This document shows, piece after piece, positions 52,932-62,752 of a DNA stretch of 64,000 bases; position 1 is the first letter of the stretch; each line of letters starts with the position of its first letter. The position numbers and the translations under genes are program-made. A model generated the notes under the pieces. The model saw nothing but the letters and a program-made list of their open reading frames with translations. It searched no databases and had not been told where the DNA came from. Source of the stretch: Martinezella lusitana (GTDB lineage Bacteria; Pseudomonadota; Alphaproteobacteria; Rhizobiales; Rhizobiaceae). The stretch lies in assembly GCF_016901135.1 (NCBI RefSeq), contig NZ_JAFEVL010000036.1, positions 107,608-171,607 of the forward strand, given 5' to 3'.

Positions 52932-54449
52932 ATGACCGAGATGCCCAGACTGAGATTCGAAACCATTTCCAAGTCGTTTCCAGGTGTGCGGGCGCTGTCG
53001 GATGTATCGTTCGACGTCATGCCAGGTGAGATCCACGGCCTTCTCGGAGAAAATGGAGCCGGAAAGTCGACGCTGCTGCGCATCCTGTCCGGCGTCTTTC
53101 GTCCGACGTCCGGTTCGATGTTCGTCGATGGAGAGGCTGCCGCGTTTCGTAAACCCCTCGATGCTCGCGGCGCCGGGATCGCGATGATCCACCAGGAACT
53201 GCAACAAGTGCCGCATTTAAGTGTCGCGCAGAACATGTTTCTGGGGCACCCCTTGACGACGGGAGGCGGCCTGTTCGTATCGAGGCGCGAGCAGGAGCGT
53301 CGCGCCGGTGACGCATTGGCGATGATCGATCCGGGAATCGATCCCTCTGCGCCGATTTCGACGTTGAAAGTTGCGCAGCGTCAGATCGTGGAGATCGGCC
53401 GCGCGCTGCTCGACAAGGCGAAGATCATCGCAATGGATGAGCCGACCTCCAGCCTGACACCGAGTGAATTCGAGCGGTTGGCAGGGGTCATCACCAGCCT
53501 TTCGGCAAGTGGTGTGTCGATTATCTATGTTTCGCATAAGATGGATGAGGTGTTCCGCATCTGCCAGCGCGCTAGCGTCATGCGCGACGGCAAGCTGGTT
53601 GGTCGTGTGGATATGCAGACTGCCTCGCATCAGGACGTCATCACAATGATGGTCGGCCGCGAACTGATGCAGGAGCAACATGTTTCACATGCCACCACGA
53701 CGATAAAGCTTGAGGCGCGGGATCTCTCCTCTGCGACGAAGATCCGCAACGCGTCATTCCGGCTCCACCGCGGTGAGGTCCTCGGCATTGCGGGTCTCGT
53801 CGGATCCGGCCGAACGGAACTCTTGCGCCTTTTGGCCGGCGTCGACCGCTTGTCCGCCGGCAGCATCGAGATTGACGGCAAGCCTGTAAACCTCACCAAT
53901 CCACGCGAGGCCATTTCCGCGGGCATCGGTCTCGTACCTGAGGAGCGCAAGCGCGAGGGGATCATCCCGGTTCGCTCAGTCACCATCAATATGGCACTCG
54001 CCTCGCTTGGCAGTTTCTCGAAGGGTGGCCTTATCCAGAATGGCAAGCTGCGTAAGACCGCACAGGATCTGCTGCGTCGCGTAAACCTTCGACCATTCCA
54101 GCTGGATCGGCCTATTCGTCTGTTCAGCGGCGGCAACCAACAAAAGGCGATTATCGCGCGCTGGCTGGCAAGCCGCTCGCAGATCCTTCTTTTCGACGAG
54201 CCCACTCGCGGGATCGACGTCGGTGCCAAGGCAGAAATCTACCACCTAATCGAGGCACTGGCCGCCGACGGACATTCCATCATCGTCGTTTCCTCGGAAC
54301 TGCCGGAAGTCATCCGACTCTCCGATCGGGTTCTCGTCATGAGAGACGGGAAGATCGCGGCGGAGATCGCAAGAGAATATCTGAGCGAAAGCGCAATCGT
54401 GGCGCACGCCATTCCCGGTGCCAACACCGGACACGCGCCTGCGGCGTAA
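52932..54449 (+). CDS. Sugar ABC transporter ATP-binding protein (RbsA type)
   Basis: A 505-residue ATPase with two nucleotide-binding domains: Walker A GENGAGKST in the first and a GLVGSGRTELLRLLAG-type site in the second, with IIAMDEPTSSLT and ILLFDEPTRGIDVGAKAEIY. This is the CUT2 (ribose/galactose) layout. GGTGGTAG precedes ATG 52932. Confidence 0.94.
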   Translation: MTEMPRLRFETISKSFPGVRALSDVSFDVMPGEIHGLLGENGAGKSTLLRILSGVFRPTSGSMFVDGEAAAFRKPLDARGAGIAMIHQELQQVPHLSVAQNMFLGHPLTTGGGLFVSRREQERRAGDALAMIDPGIDPSAPISTLKVAQRQIVEIGRALLDKAKIIAMDEPTSSLTPSEFERLAGVITSLSASGVSIIYVSHKMDEVFRICQRASVMRDGKLVGRVDMQTASHQDVITMMVGRELMQEQHVSHATTTIKLEARDLSSATKIRNASFRLHRGEVLGIAGLVGSGRTELLRLLAGVDRLSAGSIEIDGKPVNLTNPREAISAGIGLVPEERKREGIIPVRSVTINMALASLGSFSKGGLIQNGKLRKTAQDLLRRVNLRPFQLDRPIRLFSGGNQQKAIIARWLASRSQILLFDEPTRGIDVGAKAEIYHLIEALAADGHSIIVVSSELPEVIRLSDRVLVMRDGKIAAEIAREYLSESAIVAHAIPGANTGHAPAA

Positions 54450-54474
54450 GGCGGAAGACATAGAGGAACACGTT

Positions 54475-55455
54475 ATGAGCAATTCACCCGCTGCTGCCGA
54501 TGCGAAGCTTTCGCCCCCCTTCGGCCGCTTCTCATTTTCCCTGCGAGACGCCGGCACGCTGATCGGCCTGGTCGTTATCATGGCCGTGTTTGCCACACTG
54601 GTGCCCGGCTTCCTGTCCGAGCGGAACCTCATCAATATCCTGCAACAGTCCAGCATCAATGCATGCCTGGCGCTTGGCATGACTCTGGTGATCATATCAG
54701 GCGGTATCGATCTGTCCGTCGGTCCGACCGCCGCGATTTCTGCCGTCGTCACAGCGACGCTGCTACTTGCCGGGACGCCGGTCCCGCTCGCTATTCTGGC
54801 GGGCCTTGGGATCGGGGCGATCTGCGGTCTTATAAACGGAGTTCTGGTCGCCTATGTCGGTCTGCAGCCCTTCATCGTGACACTCGGAACGTTGAGCACG
54901 TATCGAGCGCTCGCGCTGATCTACACGGGCGGCAATCCAGTTCTTGGCATCCCGGCAGGTTTTCGATCGCTCTTCAATGGAAACTTGTTGGGTATTCCGA
55001 CACCCGTTCTGATCGTTGCCGTCGTGGCAGTGGCCGCCTGGATCCTGCTCAAGAAAACTCCGATCGGTGAGTATCTGCTGGCAGTCGGTGGCAACGAAGA
55101 AGCGGCCTATGTCGCCGGCGTTCCGATCGCGCGGACCAAGATCACCGCTTACGTGATCTCCGGCGGACTTGCCGCGCTCGCCTCCCTGATCCTGATCGGG
55201 CGACTGGGAGCGGCGGAACCGATCCTTGGCAATCTGTGGGAACTCGATGCAATCGCTGCCGCCGCAATCGGTGGAGCCTCGCTGAGGGGTGGCAAGGGCA
55301 GCATTCTGGGAACAATTCTCGGCGCCATCATTCTCGGGACGATGCGCAACGGTCTTACGTTGATGAACGTCCAGGCGTTCTATCAACTGCTGGCCACAGG
55401 TCTTATAATCCTCGTCGCAATGATGATCGATCGCGCGACAAGGGGACGAGAATGA
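54475..55455 (+). CDS. Sugar ABC transporter permease (RbsC type)
   Basis: A 326-residue permease: LVIISGGIDLSVGPTAAISA, GVLVAYVGLQPFIVTLGTLS, LAVGGNEEAAYVAGVPIART and IAAAAIGGASLRGGKGSILG, the last two being RbsC family signatures. It overlaps the RpiR gene by 4 bases. Start ATG 54475. Confidence 0.94.
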   Translation: MSNSPAAADAKLSPPFGRFSFSLRDAGTLIGLVVIMAVFATLVPGFLSERNLINILQQSSINACLALGMTLVIISGGIDLSVGPTAAISAVVTATLLLAGTPVPLAILAGLGIGAICGLINGVLVAYVGLQPFIVTLGTLSTYRALALIYTGGNPVLGIPAGFRSLFNGNLLGIPTPVLIVAVVAVAAWILLKKTPIGEYLLAVGGNEEAAYVAGVPIARTKITAYVISGGLAALASLILIGRLGAAEPILGNLWELDAIAAAAIGGASLRGGKGSILGTILGAIILGTMRNGLTLMNVQAFYQLLATGLIILVAMMIDRATRGRE

Positions 55456-56327
55456 ATACTGAAAGCTTCGACATGACGGCCGTCGGCCCGCGCATCCGCA
55501 TGATGATGCCGCTGTTGACGCCACTCGAGGCGAAGGTTGTCGATACGGTCTTTGCGCTGCGCGGCTTCAGCGACGACACGTCTCTGAAGCAGATCGCCGA
55601 CGATGCCGGTGTCTCGGAAGCCATGGTGGTCAAAATCACCAAGAAGCTTGGCTTCTCTGGCTATCGCGATTTTCGCGCGGCTGTCAGCCAGTATAATCGC
55701 CAGCCCACCGCGGAAATGCATCAGGAGCTGTCGGTCGACGATACGTCGCAGGAAATCGTGCAGAAGGTGTTCCGCACGTCGATTAATGCTCTAGAGGAAA
55801 CGCTATCGATCTTTGATATTGAGGCGTTTGACAGGGCCGCGGATCTGATTCACCGGGCCAAACAACGGGATTTCTACGGCGTCGGCGGCTCCGCCCAGAT
55901 TGCCCGTGACGTCGCTCATAAGTTCCTGCGCATCGGTGTGCGCGCGAGTGTGTTTGACGATTCCCACATGATGCTGATGTCGGCGTCTCTCGTCTCTGAG
56001 GGCGACATCGCGATCGGGTTTTCTCATTCCGGCAATACGACCGCGGTGATCGAAGCCATCCAGCTTGCCCGGCGAAATGGTGCTCGAACGATCGCCATCA
56101 CCAACTACAATTCATCCGCATTGGCCCAGGCTGCCGATGTTGTGCTTTGTTCCACCGCGCAGGGTTCGCCTTTGATGGGGGAAAATGCGGCGGCGCGCAT
56201 CGCGCAGCTGAACATTCTTGATGCCGTGTTCGTGGCTGTTGCCCAGCGTGACTACAAAGCCGCCGAACGCAATCTCGAGCGGACGATGTCCGCCGTCACC
56301 TCCAAACGAAAAGATCGACTTCCATGA
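55452..56327 (+). CDS. MurR/RpiR family transcriptional regulator
   Basis: A 291-residue regulator: N-terminal RpiR-type HTH (LKQIADDAGVSEAMVVKITK and KLGFSGYRDFRAAV) and a SIS sugar-phosphate domain (FYGVGGSAQIARDVAHKFLR, GDIAIGFSHSGNTTAVIEAI). It probably senses a phosphorylated sugar and controls the importer genes. The start overlaps the permease stop (ATGA). It may bind the shared 30-bp operator copies. Confidence 0.92.
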   Translation: MNTESFDMTAVGPRIRMMMPLLTPLEAKVVDTVFALRGFSDDTSLKQIADDAGVSEAMVVKITKKLGFSGYRDFRAAVSQYNRQPTAEMHQELSVDDTSQEIVQKVFRTSINALEETLSIFDIEAFDRAADLIHRAKQRDFYGVGGSAQIARDVAHKFLRIGVRASVFDDSHMMLMSASLVSEGDIAIGFSHSGNTTAVIEAIQLARRNGARTIAITNYNSSALAQAADVVLCSTAQGSPLMGENAAARIAQLNILDAVFVAVAQRDYKAAERNLERTMSAVTSKRKDRLP

Positions 56328-57211
56328 CAACTTCGCCCCGCGTCACCGTGTTCGGCAGCCTTCACTACGACATTGCCGTCATGGGTCCGGCCCGGCCGCG
56401 CAAGGGTGAAACAGTGACGGGGACGTCCTGGCATCCTAAAAGCGGCGGTAAAGGTGGCAACCAGGCAGTGTCTGCCGCGCGCACGGGGATCGCGACCTCG
56501 ATGATTGGAGCAGTCGCCGATGACGACTTCGGGCGGTTTCTCATTGCAAATCTCGATCGGAAAAACGTTGATCACACCTTCGTCCGACGCGACGCATCGC
56601 AATCCACCGGGATGAGCGTGGCGATTTTCGATGCCGAGGGCGACTATGGCGCTGTTATCGTCTCCGGCAGCAATCTCACCCTTGGCGATGGAGATGTCAG
56701 AGCAGCTCAGGATCTGTTGAACAGGACAACGCTGCTCGTTCTGCAGAACGAAATAACCGACGCCGCAAACGTCGCAGCGGCAAGAGCCGTAAAACAAGCC
56801 GGTGGCCGTGTTCTCATCAATGCAGCGCCGGCGCGACGGCTATCGACCGAACTTCAGCAGCTTGTCGATATCATCGTCGTCAACGCAATCGAGGCGGAAA
56901 TGCTGGCCGGGGTTCCCGTCGCTGAAACGCTCGATGGCGCCCTGAAGGCTGCCAAAACGCTGGCGCATGTCTTTCCGGAAGTTGTCGTGACCGCAGGCGG
57001 CGCAGGTGTCGCTTTTGCAAATCGCCGAGGGGACGAAATTCTCATTGAGGCTGTCAAGGTTGACGTGAAAAGTACCCATGGCGCCGGGGATGAGTTCATT
57101 GGTGTTCTTTCAGCGGAAATATCAGCCGGGACGGCAATCGACGCTGCTTTGCGAAAAGCAAATAGGGAAGCCGCTAAGTTGGTCAGTACAGCTGAGAAGG
57201 ACCGTGTTTGA
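56324..57211 (+). CDS. PfkB-family carbohydrate kinase (ribokinase-like)
   Basis: A 295-residue PfkB kinase: GGKGGNQAVSAARTGIATSM near residues 42-61 and the C-terminal active-site motif THGAGDEFIGVLSAEI with the catalytic Asp. RBS and start overlap the RpiR stop (ATGA). It probably phosphorylates the imported sugar; ribose is plausible but not proven. Confidence 0.92.
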   Translation: MTTSPRVTVFGSLHYDIAVMGPARPRKGETVTGTSWHPKSGGKGGNQAVSAARTGIATSMIGAVADDDFGRFLIANLDRKNVDHTFVRRDASQSTGMSVAIFDAEGDYGAVIVSGSNLTLGDGDVRAAQDLLNRTTLLVLQNEITDAANVAAARAVKQAGGRVLINAAPARRLSTELQQLVDIIVVNAIEAEMLAGVPVAETLDGALKAAKTLAHVFPEVVVTAGGAGVAFANRRGDEILIEAVKVDVKSTHGAGDEFIGVLSAEISAGTAIDAALRKANREAAKLVSTAEKDRV

Positions 57212-57745
57212 CGCGGCCGACCCGGAAGCCACACGCTCTCAGTATTGGACCCTCACCTTCAAAGAGGGACCTGCAACAGCCTGACCATTCATCTGTCCCT
57301 AAGAGCGACATACACAATCAAGTGAGTTCAGGTGAATTTTGCGGTATCGAGATAATGACGGCTCAGCCCAGTGGGCGGTTACAAAATGCCGGCAGAGGCG
57401 GACCGGGTCCGCAGCGATGCGTATCATCTTCGACAGCCGCAAGCGGCTCTCCTAGGGTGCCCGCGCCATCACCGATGGTCGTGTACCATTCGGTGCCGAA
57501 CCACCTTAACCGGCGACGGGCTGATCGCCTCTTCGGCCGATCTCGTCGATGAACGCTTCTTCGGCGCGAAGAGCAGGTTATTCGGTGTACCGCATGAGTG
57601 AGAGAGTGTGTCCAGCGAGCCGGGCCGAAGATATGCCGCCATCGCTGAAGATTTTATTCGGGGTCTCACGGCTTCAGCGCTGATCAACGGCGGCTTGCTC
57701 AACAGCATCATGGCGTTTAGAGCCGGGAAGATAGCTCGTATTTCG
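57212..57745. other. Gap with no recognisable gene
   Basis: Several frames cover this 534-base stretch, including a plus-strand piece reading RRYAAIAEDFIRGLTASALI and a related-strand reading, but none has a family match and frames break often. It is probably decayed DNA between the ribokinase and the hydrolase gene. Confidence 0.4.
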
Positions 57746-58561
57746 TCAACAATGGCTTTGAAGCCATGGGACAAGGCTTTCTGCCAGACGTTTGGCATTG
57801 TCCCCGAGCAGAGCATTGTGGCCTTGATGCGGTTCGACGCGGTAATCGGCCTTATACAGTTTTGCCAGTGCTTCGCCTGCGCTGGCAGGCGTCAAGGTGT
57901 CCAAGGCGCCGGAAACGATTGCCACAGGCATTGTTATGCGGGCCGGATCGACCGAAAGCGTGAAACGTGTTGCTTCATATGCCCGAAGGGGCGACTCTGC
58001 TACGAGCAGCGCATAATACTTTTTGCAGTGCTCTTCATCGAGACCCTGGAAAAAGAACTGGCTCGCTACCTCTAGCGGTGGCGGACCCCAAAGACGGTCC
58101 ATCGATATCGGCATCTCAACGGTTTCCGCGCCGGCCTCTCTAGGCACGACCGGCGTCAGCAGCAGCAGCGCCCTCACATCGTGACCTTGAGCATAGATCT
58201 GGCTTGCTAGAGCACCCATCGAATGGGCCACCAAAATAGGCGGCGATTCGAACTGCTGCGCCACCTTGCTAATGTCATGCACTACATCGGCGATCGACAT
58301 CGTCAGCAACTCGCCCGGCTCTATCGCATCGGACCCGTTGCGTCCAAGCCAGTTCAAAGCATGGACATCGAAACCTCCTGCTGCGTAAATCGGTGCAGTA
58401 TCTTGCCAGGCCCAGGAAGCCTGACCTCCACCGTGAACACAGATGATGTCGCCGCGCTTGTTGGGCTGTGAAACTTGACGATATCTCTCGATCCGAATTC
58501 CGTCCATGACGTAGTCGTCGAGTTGCACCTTTGGTCTTAGGCTGTCTTCAAGATCAGTCAT
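57746..58561 (-). CDS. Alpha/beta hydrolase
   Basis: A 271-residue alpha/beta hydrolase: HGGGQASWAWQDTAPIYAAG (oxyanion region, 43-62), nucleophile Ser114 in VAHSMGALASQ, an Asp in SGALDTLTP near 218 and a His in HQGHNALLGD near 245. The family contains esterases, lactonases and lipases; the substrate is unknown. Its 3' end faces the gap after the ribokinase. Confidence 0.85.
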   Translation of the reverse strand: MTDLEDSLRPKVQLDDYVMDGIRIERYRQVSQPNKRGDIICVHGGGQASWAWQDTAPIYAAGGFDVHALNWLGRNGSDAIEPGELLTMSIADVVHDISKVAQQFESPPILVAHSMGALASQIYAQGHDVRALLLLTPVVPREAGAETVEMPISMDRLWGPPPLEVASQFFFQGLDEEHCKKYYALLVAESPLRAYEATRFTLSVDPARITMPVAIVSGALDTLTPASAGEALAKLYKADYRVEPHQGHNALLGDNAKRLAESLVPWLQSHC

Positions 58562-59103
58562 TCGTCAATCCCTTTCTGTGTTCCGTTTCCATTGATGGGC
58601 TCGCGCAGCATGAGATACGTCAGGTTTCTTTCCTACTCTGTCGCCCGGTCGCGAAGGCTTGCGCACCGAGTTTGGGGAAGCCGCGCTGCACGCCGAGCGT
58701 GACGCCAGGCCTCGAAGCCCTTCCGCTTCAGACGTTTGGCCTGCAGCGGGTTCACGAGGCTCATCGACCCTTCGAAGGCGACGGTGTGAAGGTGTGAGGC
58801 CTTTGTCACCCTCCTTGGGCCTGGACGCCTTCAAGACCTTTTCCTCGTAATCGACGAAGAAGTCTCCATCCGGGTGGGCCGGTGAGGATAATTGGGGCAT
58901 GAATGGCTCCTGTGTGCGAAGTCAAGCCCCTCTCGCGGGGTGCAGCCATCAAATTGCAAGCACCGTGCCAAATTGACATTGCACAAATAGCAGTCAATTA
59001 ACGCCATAAAGCATTCAATCATACATTCAATTTTGGAGGCCGGTGAACTTGACGCCGCTTAGGCGGGCATACACGTGCAAAATATGAATGCAAGGGAGGT
59101 CGA
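58562..59103. other. Gap with no recognisable gene
   Basis: The sequence contains overlapping frames without family features. A minus-strand frame over 58659-58900 carries basic, Arg-rich residues (SLVNPLQAKRLKRKGFEAWR) but no match was recognised. It is likely decayed mobile DNA. Confidence 0.4.
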
Positions 59104-59373
59104 AATGGATGCATTCAAAATGCTATCAATATACCGAGGCGATGCCCGATGGCGATTATATCATGCTTGCATGCGGCGTTCGGACGTCTGGCGCACGCCG
59201 GCGCGACGGTGTTTTGCGCTCAGCCGCAGCGCGAGCTCGCAAAGCGCCTCAGCATCGATTTCACCACGGTGGCGCGCGGTTACGAGGAGGGACAGGAACG
59301 GGGCCCGGTGGACTCGCATGCCGGACCCGGTTCAAAGGAATGTCTGGGGGGAGGTTATGAGAAATCGGACTAA
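59104..59373 (+). pseudogene. MocR/GntR-type regulator N-terminal remnant
   Basis: A frame beginning MAIISCLHAAFGRLAHAGAT at 59149 continues QPQRELAKRLSIDFTTVARG and YEEGQERGPVDSHAGPG, the GntR-type winged helix typical of MocR/PdxR proteins (PQRELAKRLGIDFTTVTRAY). The MDAFKMLSIYRGDA start at 59104 is in another frame, so there is an indel. The aminotransferase-like domain is missing. Confidence 0.7.
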
Positions 59374-59656
59374 CTTGCGAACAGTAAGCGGAGCTGGCGG
59401 CATTCACGACGTCGCCTGGATGCAGGCCAGTTCCGTGATGACGGACGGCCATCGAAGTGAGGGTACTCTCAATGTCGCTCGGATGTCTCGATGACATCCA
59501 ACCCGATCCGATAGCCCTCGACTTCAGCCTTACCGAAAGCTATCGCGTCGGATGATCACGCGGCGCGCCTTTGGAAAGGCAGGCACGCCAGCGCGGTTCC
59601 GAACGAGATGCGATCCGTGGTGGCCGCCTTGCTGAAGCCGAGCCCCGCCCCCGGCA
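59374..59656. other. Gap, no gene seen
   Basis: Short overlapping frames without recognised features between the MocR remnant and the esterase gene. Confidence 0.4.
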
Positions 59657-60649
59657 TCATCGCACTAGATGAGCATCGAAGAACGCAGCCGCGCGCGCAA
59701 TCGCGGTCCTCGACTCAAGAGCGTCCGGTACGACGCTCTGGAAGACATGGGGCATGCCTTCGTAGAGGTCGAGCACGGCGTCATGCCCACCCATGCGGAT
59801 CGCCTGATAGTGGCGCACGAAGTTGCTGAGGAATATCTCGCGCGTGCCGCCCTGGATTAGAGTCGGCGGGAAAGCCGCGCCGTAATCGCCATAGACTGGA
59901 CTGACATAGGGATGCCTGTGGTCGGCGGGATCAGCGTAGGCCTGCACGCACCACGCCAGTGATTCCGGCGCGAGGATCGGATCGGCGGACTTCAACGTCT
60001 CGTAGGTGTCGCCGGCGCCGCTGATGTCCGACCAGGGCGAGACCAACCAGAGCGCGCCCGGCAGGGCCAATCGCCGGTCTCGCATTTTTAGCACACTACC
60101 AGCGGCCAGTCCGCCGCCGGCGGAATCGCCAAGGAGGCCCAGCGCGGCCGGGTCGTACCCGCCCGCCAGCAACGCTTCCCAGACAGCCAAGACCTGGTCG
60201 GTGACCGCCTCCCAGCGCGCCCGGGGCGCCAGCGTATAGTCGATCGAGATTACCTCGAGGCTAGTCGCGGTGGCGATCAGCGCGGGCAAACCGAGCAGCG
60301 TTCCGGCCGAAAAATAGACATAGGCGCCGCCGTGGACATAGGCGAGTCCGCGCCGGCCAGGTCGGTGGTCGCGCGGCGTGATCCGGACCACCGGCAAACG
60401 GGCGATGGTCTCGCGCCGGATCGTGACGCCCAATGCGTCGGCCAGCTGTGCGTTCGGAGGCGCGAACGCGGCCTCCATCTGCCGATTGGCGTCGTCGAAA
60501 TCGGCCTGCGACAAAGGCGTGGTCGGTTCGGGTGTCTGCCGGCTGGCCTCATACAGGGCGGCCAGGGTTACAGCCGCCTGCGGCGACACCGTTCTGGGAG
60601 TCTGAAAGCGGAGCGGAAGGGCTGGAGCTTGCGATGGGTTCATCGTCAT
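59657..60649 (-). CDS. Alpha/beta hydrolase, HSL-family esterase
   Basis: A 330-residue esterase: oxyanion motif HGGAYVYFSAGTLLG at 106-120, nucleophile Ser176 in GLLGDSAGGGLAAGS, and C-terminal His in EGMPHVFQSVVP. The HGG plus GDSAGG pattern is the hormone-sensitive-lipase family. ATG 60649 lies 4 bases past the stop of the oxidoreductase gene, so they are probably one operon. Confidence 0.9.
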   Translation of the reverse strand: MTMNPSQAPALPLRFQTPRTVSPQAAVTLAALYEASRQTPEPTTPLSQADFDDANRQMEAAFAPPNAQLADALGVTIRRETIARLPVVRITPRDHRPGRRGLAYVHGGAYVYFSAGTLLGLPALIATATSLEVISIDYTLAPRARWEAVTDQVLAVWEALLAGGYDPAALGLLGDSAGGGLAAGSVLKMRDRRLALPGALWLVSPWSDISGAGDTYETLKSADPILAPESLAWCVQAYADPADHRHPYVSPVYGDYGAAFPPTLIQGGTREIFLSNFVRHYQAIRMGGHDAVLDLYEGMPHVFQSVVPDALESRTAIARAAAFFDAHLVR

Positions 60650-60653
60650 AGTC

Positions 60654-61724
60654 TCAGCGCGCGGCCAGCGTGGGATAGTCGGTATAGCCGAGCGCCTCAC
60701 CCTGGTAAAAGGTCGCAGGATCCGGGTCGTTGAGTGGAGCGCCGTGGCGGAAGCGCTCGATCAGATCCGGGTTGGCGAGGAATTTCGTACCAAAAGCGAC
60801 CAGATCGGCCGCGCCGGCAGTTATCGCGGCCTCGGCGCTGTCGGCGTCGAAGCCGCCATTGGCGATGTAGGGACCGCCGAACGCCCACTTGAGCGCGGTG
60901 TAATCGAAGTCCGGATCGCCGATCTGCACGACGTGAAGATAGGCCAGCCCGTATAGACCTAGCATTGTAGCCGCGTGGCCGAACGTGGCGGCCGGATTGC
61001 TGTCACTCATCGAGAACACCGGAATGGTTGGCGACAGGCGCACGCCGATACGATTGGCCCCGAAGACCGGAATGATCGCTTCCACAATCTCTTTAAGGAA
61101 GCGAACCCGATTTTCAACAGGACCGCCATAGGCATCGGTCCGCTTGTTGGTACCGTCACGCAGGAACTGATCGATCAGGTAGCCATTGGCGCCGTGCAGT
61201 TCGACGCCGTCGAAACCGGCGCGTTTGGCGTTCTCGGCGGCACGGCGGAAATCCTCCACCACGCCGGGAATTTCCTCAAGGCCCAGCGCCCGCGGCGTCT
61301 CATAGGGTTGGAGCCCGGTGGCAGTGTAGATCTCACCTTCCGGGGCTATCGCGGACGGCGCAACCGGGAGGCCGCCGTCCGGCTGGATGGTCGAATGCGA
61401 CAGGCGACCGACATGCCACAGCTGCAGGAAGATGCGTCCGCCTTCAGCATGAACCGCTTGTGTCACCTTTTCCCAGCCGGCGACCTGTGCATCGCTGAAG
61501 ATGCCGGGGGTGCGCGGATAACCCTTGCCCTGCGCCGAGATCTGCGAGCCCTCGGTGATGATCAGGCCGGCCGTCGCGCGCTGACGATAATATTCCACCG
61601 CGAGCGATGTGGGCGCGTCACCCTCACCGGCCCGGCTCCGAGTGAGCGGTGACATGACCGCGCGATTGCGCAGCGTATAGGGTCCCAGTTGAATGGGTGA
61701 CAGCAGCGTCTTGGGTACGGGCAT
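60654..61724 (-). CDS. Alkene reductase (old yellow enzyme family)
   Basis: A 356-residue FMN-dependent oxidoreductase: LLSPIQLGPYTLRNRAVMSP at the N-terminus, FDGVELHGANGYLIDQFLRD with the H-x-x-N active-site pair, RTDAYGGPVENRVRFLKEI, and FGTKFLANPDLIERF. OYE enzymes reduce alpha,beta-unsaturated carbonyls, nitroesters and maleimides using NAD(P)H. AAGGAC precedes ATG 61724. It is upstream of the esterase gene. Confidence 0.93.
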   Translation of the reverse strand: MPVPKTLLSPIQLGPYTLRNRAVMSPLTRSRAGEGDAPTSLAVEYYRQRATAGLIITEGSQISAQGKGYPRTPGIFSDAQVAGWEKVTQAVHAEGGRIFLQLWHVGRLSHSTIQPDGGLPVAPSAIAPEGEIYTATGLQPYETPRALGLEEIPGVVEDFRRAAENAKRAGFDGVELHGANGYLIDQFLRDGTNKRTDAYGGPVENRVRFLKEIVEAIIPVFGANRIGVRLSPTIPVFSMSDSNPAATFGHAATMLGLYGLAYLHVVQIGDPDFDYTALKWAFGGPYIANGGFDADSAEAAITAGAADLVAFGTKFLANPDLIERFRHGAPLNDPDPATFYQGEALGYTDYPTLAAR

Positions 61725-61957
61725 CGGTTGGTGTCCTTCAAGCGGTTGGAACAGGGCAGCGATGGCCGGGCGGGATCCGTGCGTCTCCCGGCCATCGCTC
61801 GGTGTAGGGCTGTCCTGCCGCCTTGGGTCAAAGCGGTAAGTTGGCAAGGACGAACGGCCGGATCGGTCGGCCGCCCGGAAGCTGCACGGCTTTGCTCAGC
61901 AGGCATCGGGAGCCCGCCTTCTCGCGGGCTCCCTTCCTCCTTCATTAAGCTCCGTCG

Positions 61958-62602
61958 TCAGATCTTGATGAAATTATGCGACGACAACGCCCCAAATGGT
62001 AGCGACGCCAGCCGCCCGCCGACGTCGAGCGTGCCAAGATCCACGGCGAAGAAGCCAGTGGCTTCGATGATCTTGCGAATCTCGGCTTTTGCATCGGCGT
62101 CATCGCCCGAATAGAACAGGACCCGCTGGCCGCCCGCCACTTGGGGCTCTTTGAGGACGTTGACGTCGAGGTGGTTGAAGGCCTTGACGACGCGCGCGCC
62201 CGGAACGAACTGCCTGAACACCTCGCTCGAGTACTTGTCTCCAAGATCGACCGCCTTGATGCCGTAGGCCGCGAGCGGATTGCTGGTATCTTTCGCATCC
62301 GGAGAATTGGGATCGAAGAACACCACGGGGTTGGTGCCATCAATGACGATGCGGCCGTTCCAGGCCGGCAAGCGGCTGAACACGCTCTCGGTGTCGACCC
62401 AACGCACGGCCGCAAGGACGATGTCGGCGCTTGCTGCCTCTTCGACGGTGCCGGCTTTGATGGAGGGGCCAAGTTCGCCGACCAGCGAAGCCAGCGACTC
62501 CGGTCCGCGGCTATTGGAAATCGTCGCCGAAATCCCTGCCTTGGCAAGAATGCGTGCGAAGCTGGAGCCGAGGGCGCCAGAACCAATGATACCAATGCTC
62601 AT
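61958..62602 (-). CDS. NADPH-dependent F420 reductase-like oxidoreductase
   Basis: A 214-residue protein with a Rossmann motif at the very N-terminus (IGIIGSGALGSSFARILAKA) and SADIVLAAVRWVDTESVFS, then VVKAFNHLDVNVL and LFYSGDDADAKAEIRKII. It belongs to the NpdG/COG2085 family, members of which reduce F420 or act on NADP(H) in bacteria lacking F420. The exact substrate is uncertain. Confidence 0.86.
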   Translation of the reverse strand: MSIGIIGSGALGSSFARILAKAGISATISNSRGPESLASLVGELGPSIKAGTVEEAASADIVLAAVRWVDTESVFSRLPAWNGRIVIDGTNPVVFFDPNSPDAKDTSNPLAAYGIKAVDLGDKYSSEVFRQFVPGARVVKAFNHLDVNVLKEPQVAGGQRVLFYSGDDADAKAEIRKIIEATGFFAVDLGTLDVGGRLASLPFGALSSHNFIKI

Positions 62603-62752
62603 TATTTTCTCCTGTTAACGTCAGAGGGGGCTTGGGAAGACAAGAACCGCCAGCGCCCCCGGAACCGCGCGGTTTTGACAGTCGATCTCCGGCCGATGAG
62701 GCGCTGAAATGACAATGTGTCTACGTCACAACGACAATTCATGACAAAACGA

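Noticed and set aside
51185..53236. 683-residue minus-strand frame over the CUT2 binding-protein gene
   Set aside because: It spans three well supported plus-strand genes and lacks any protein-family pattern.
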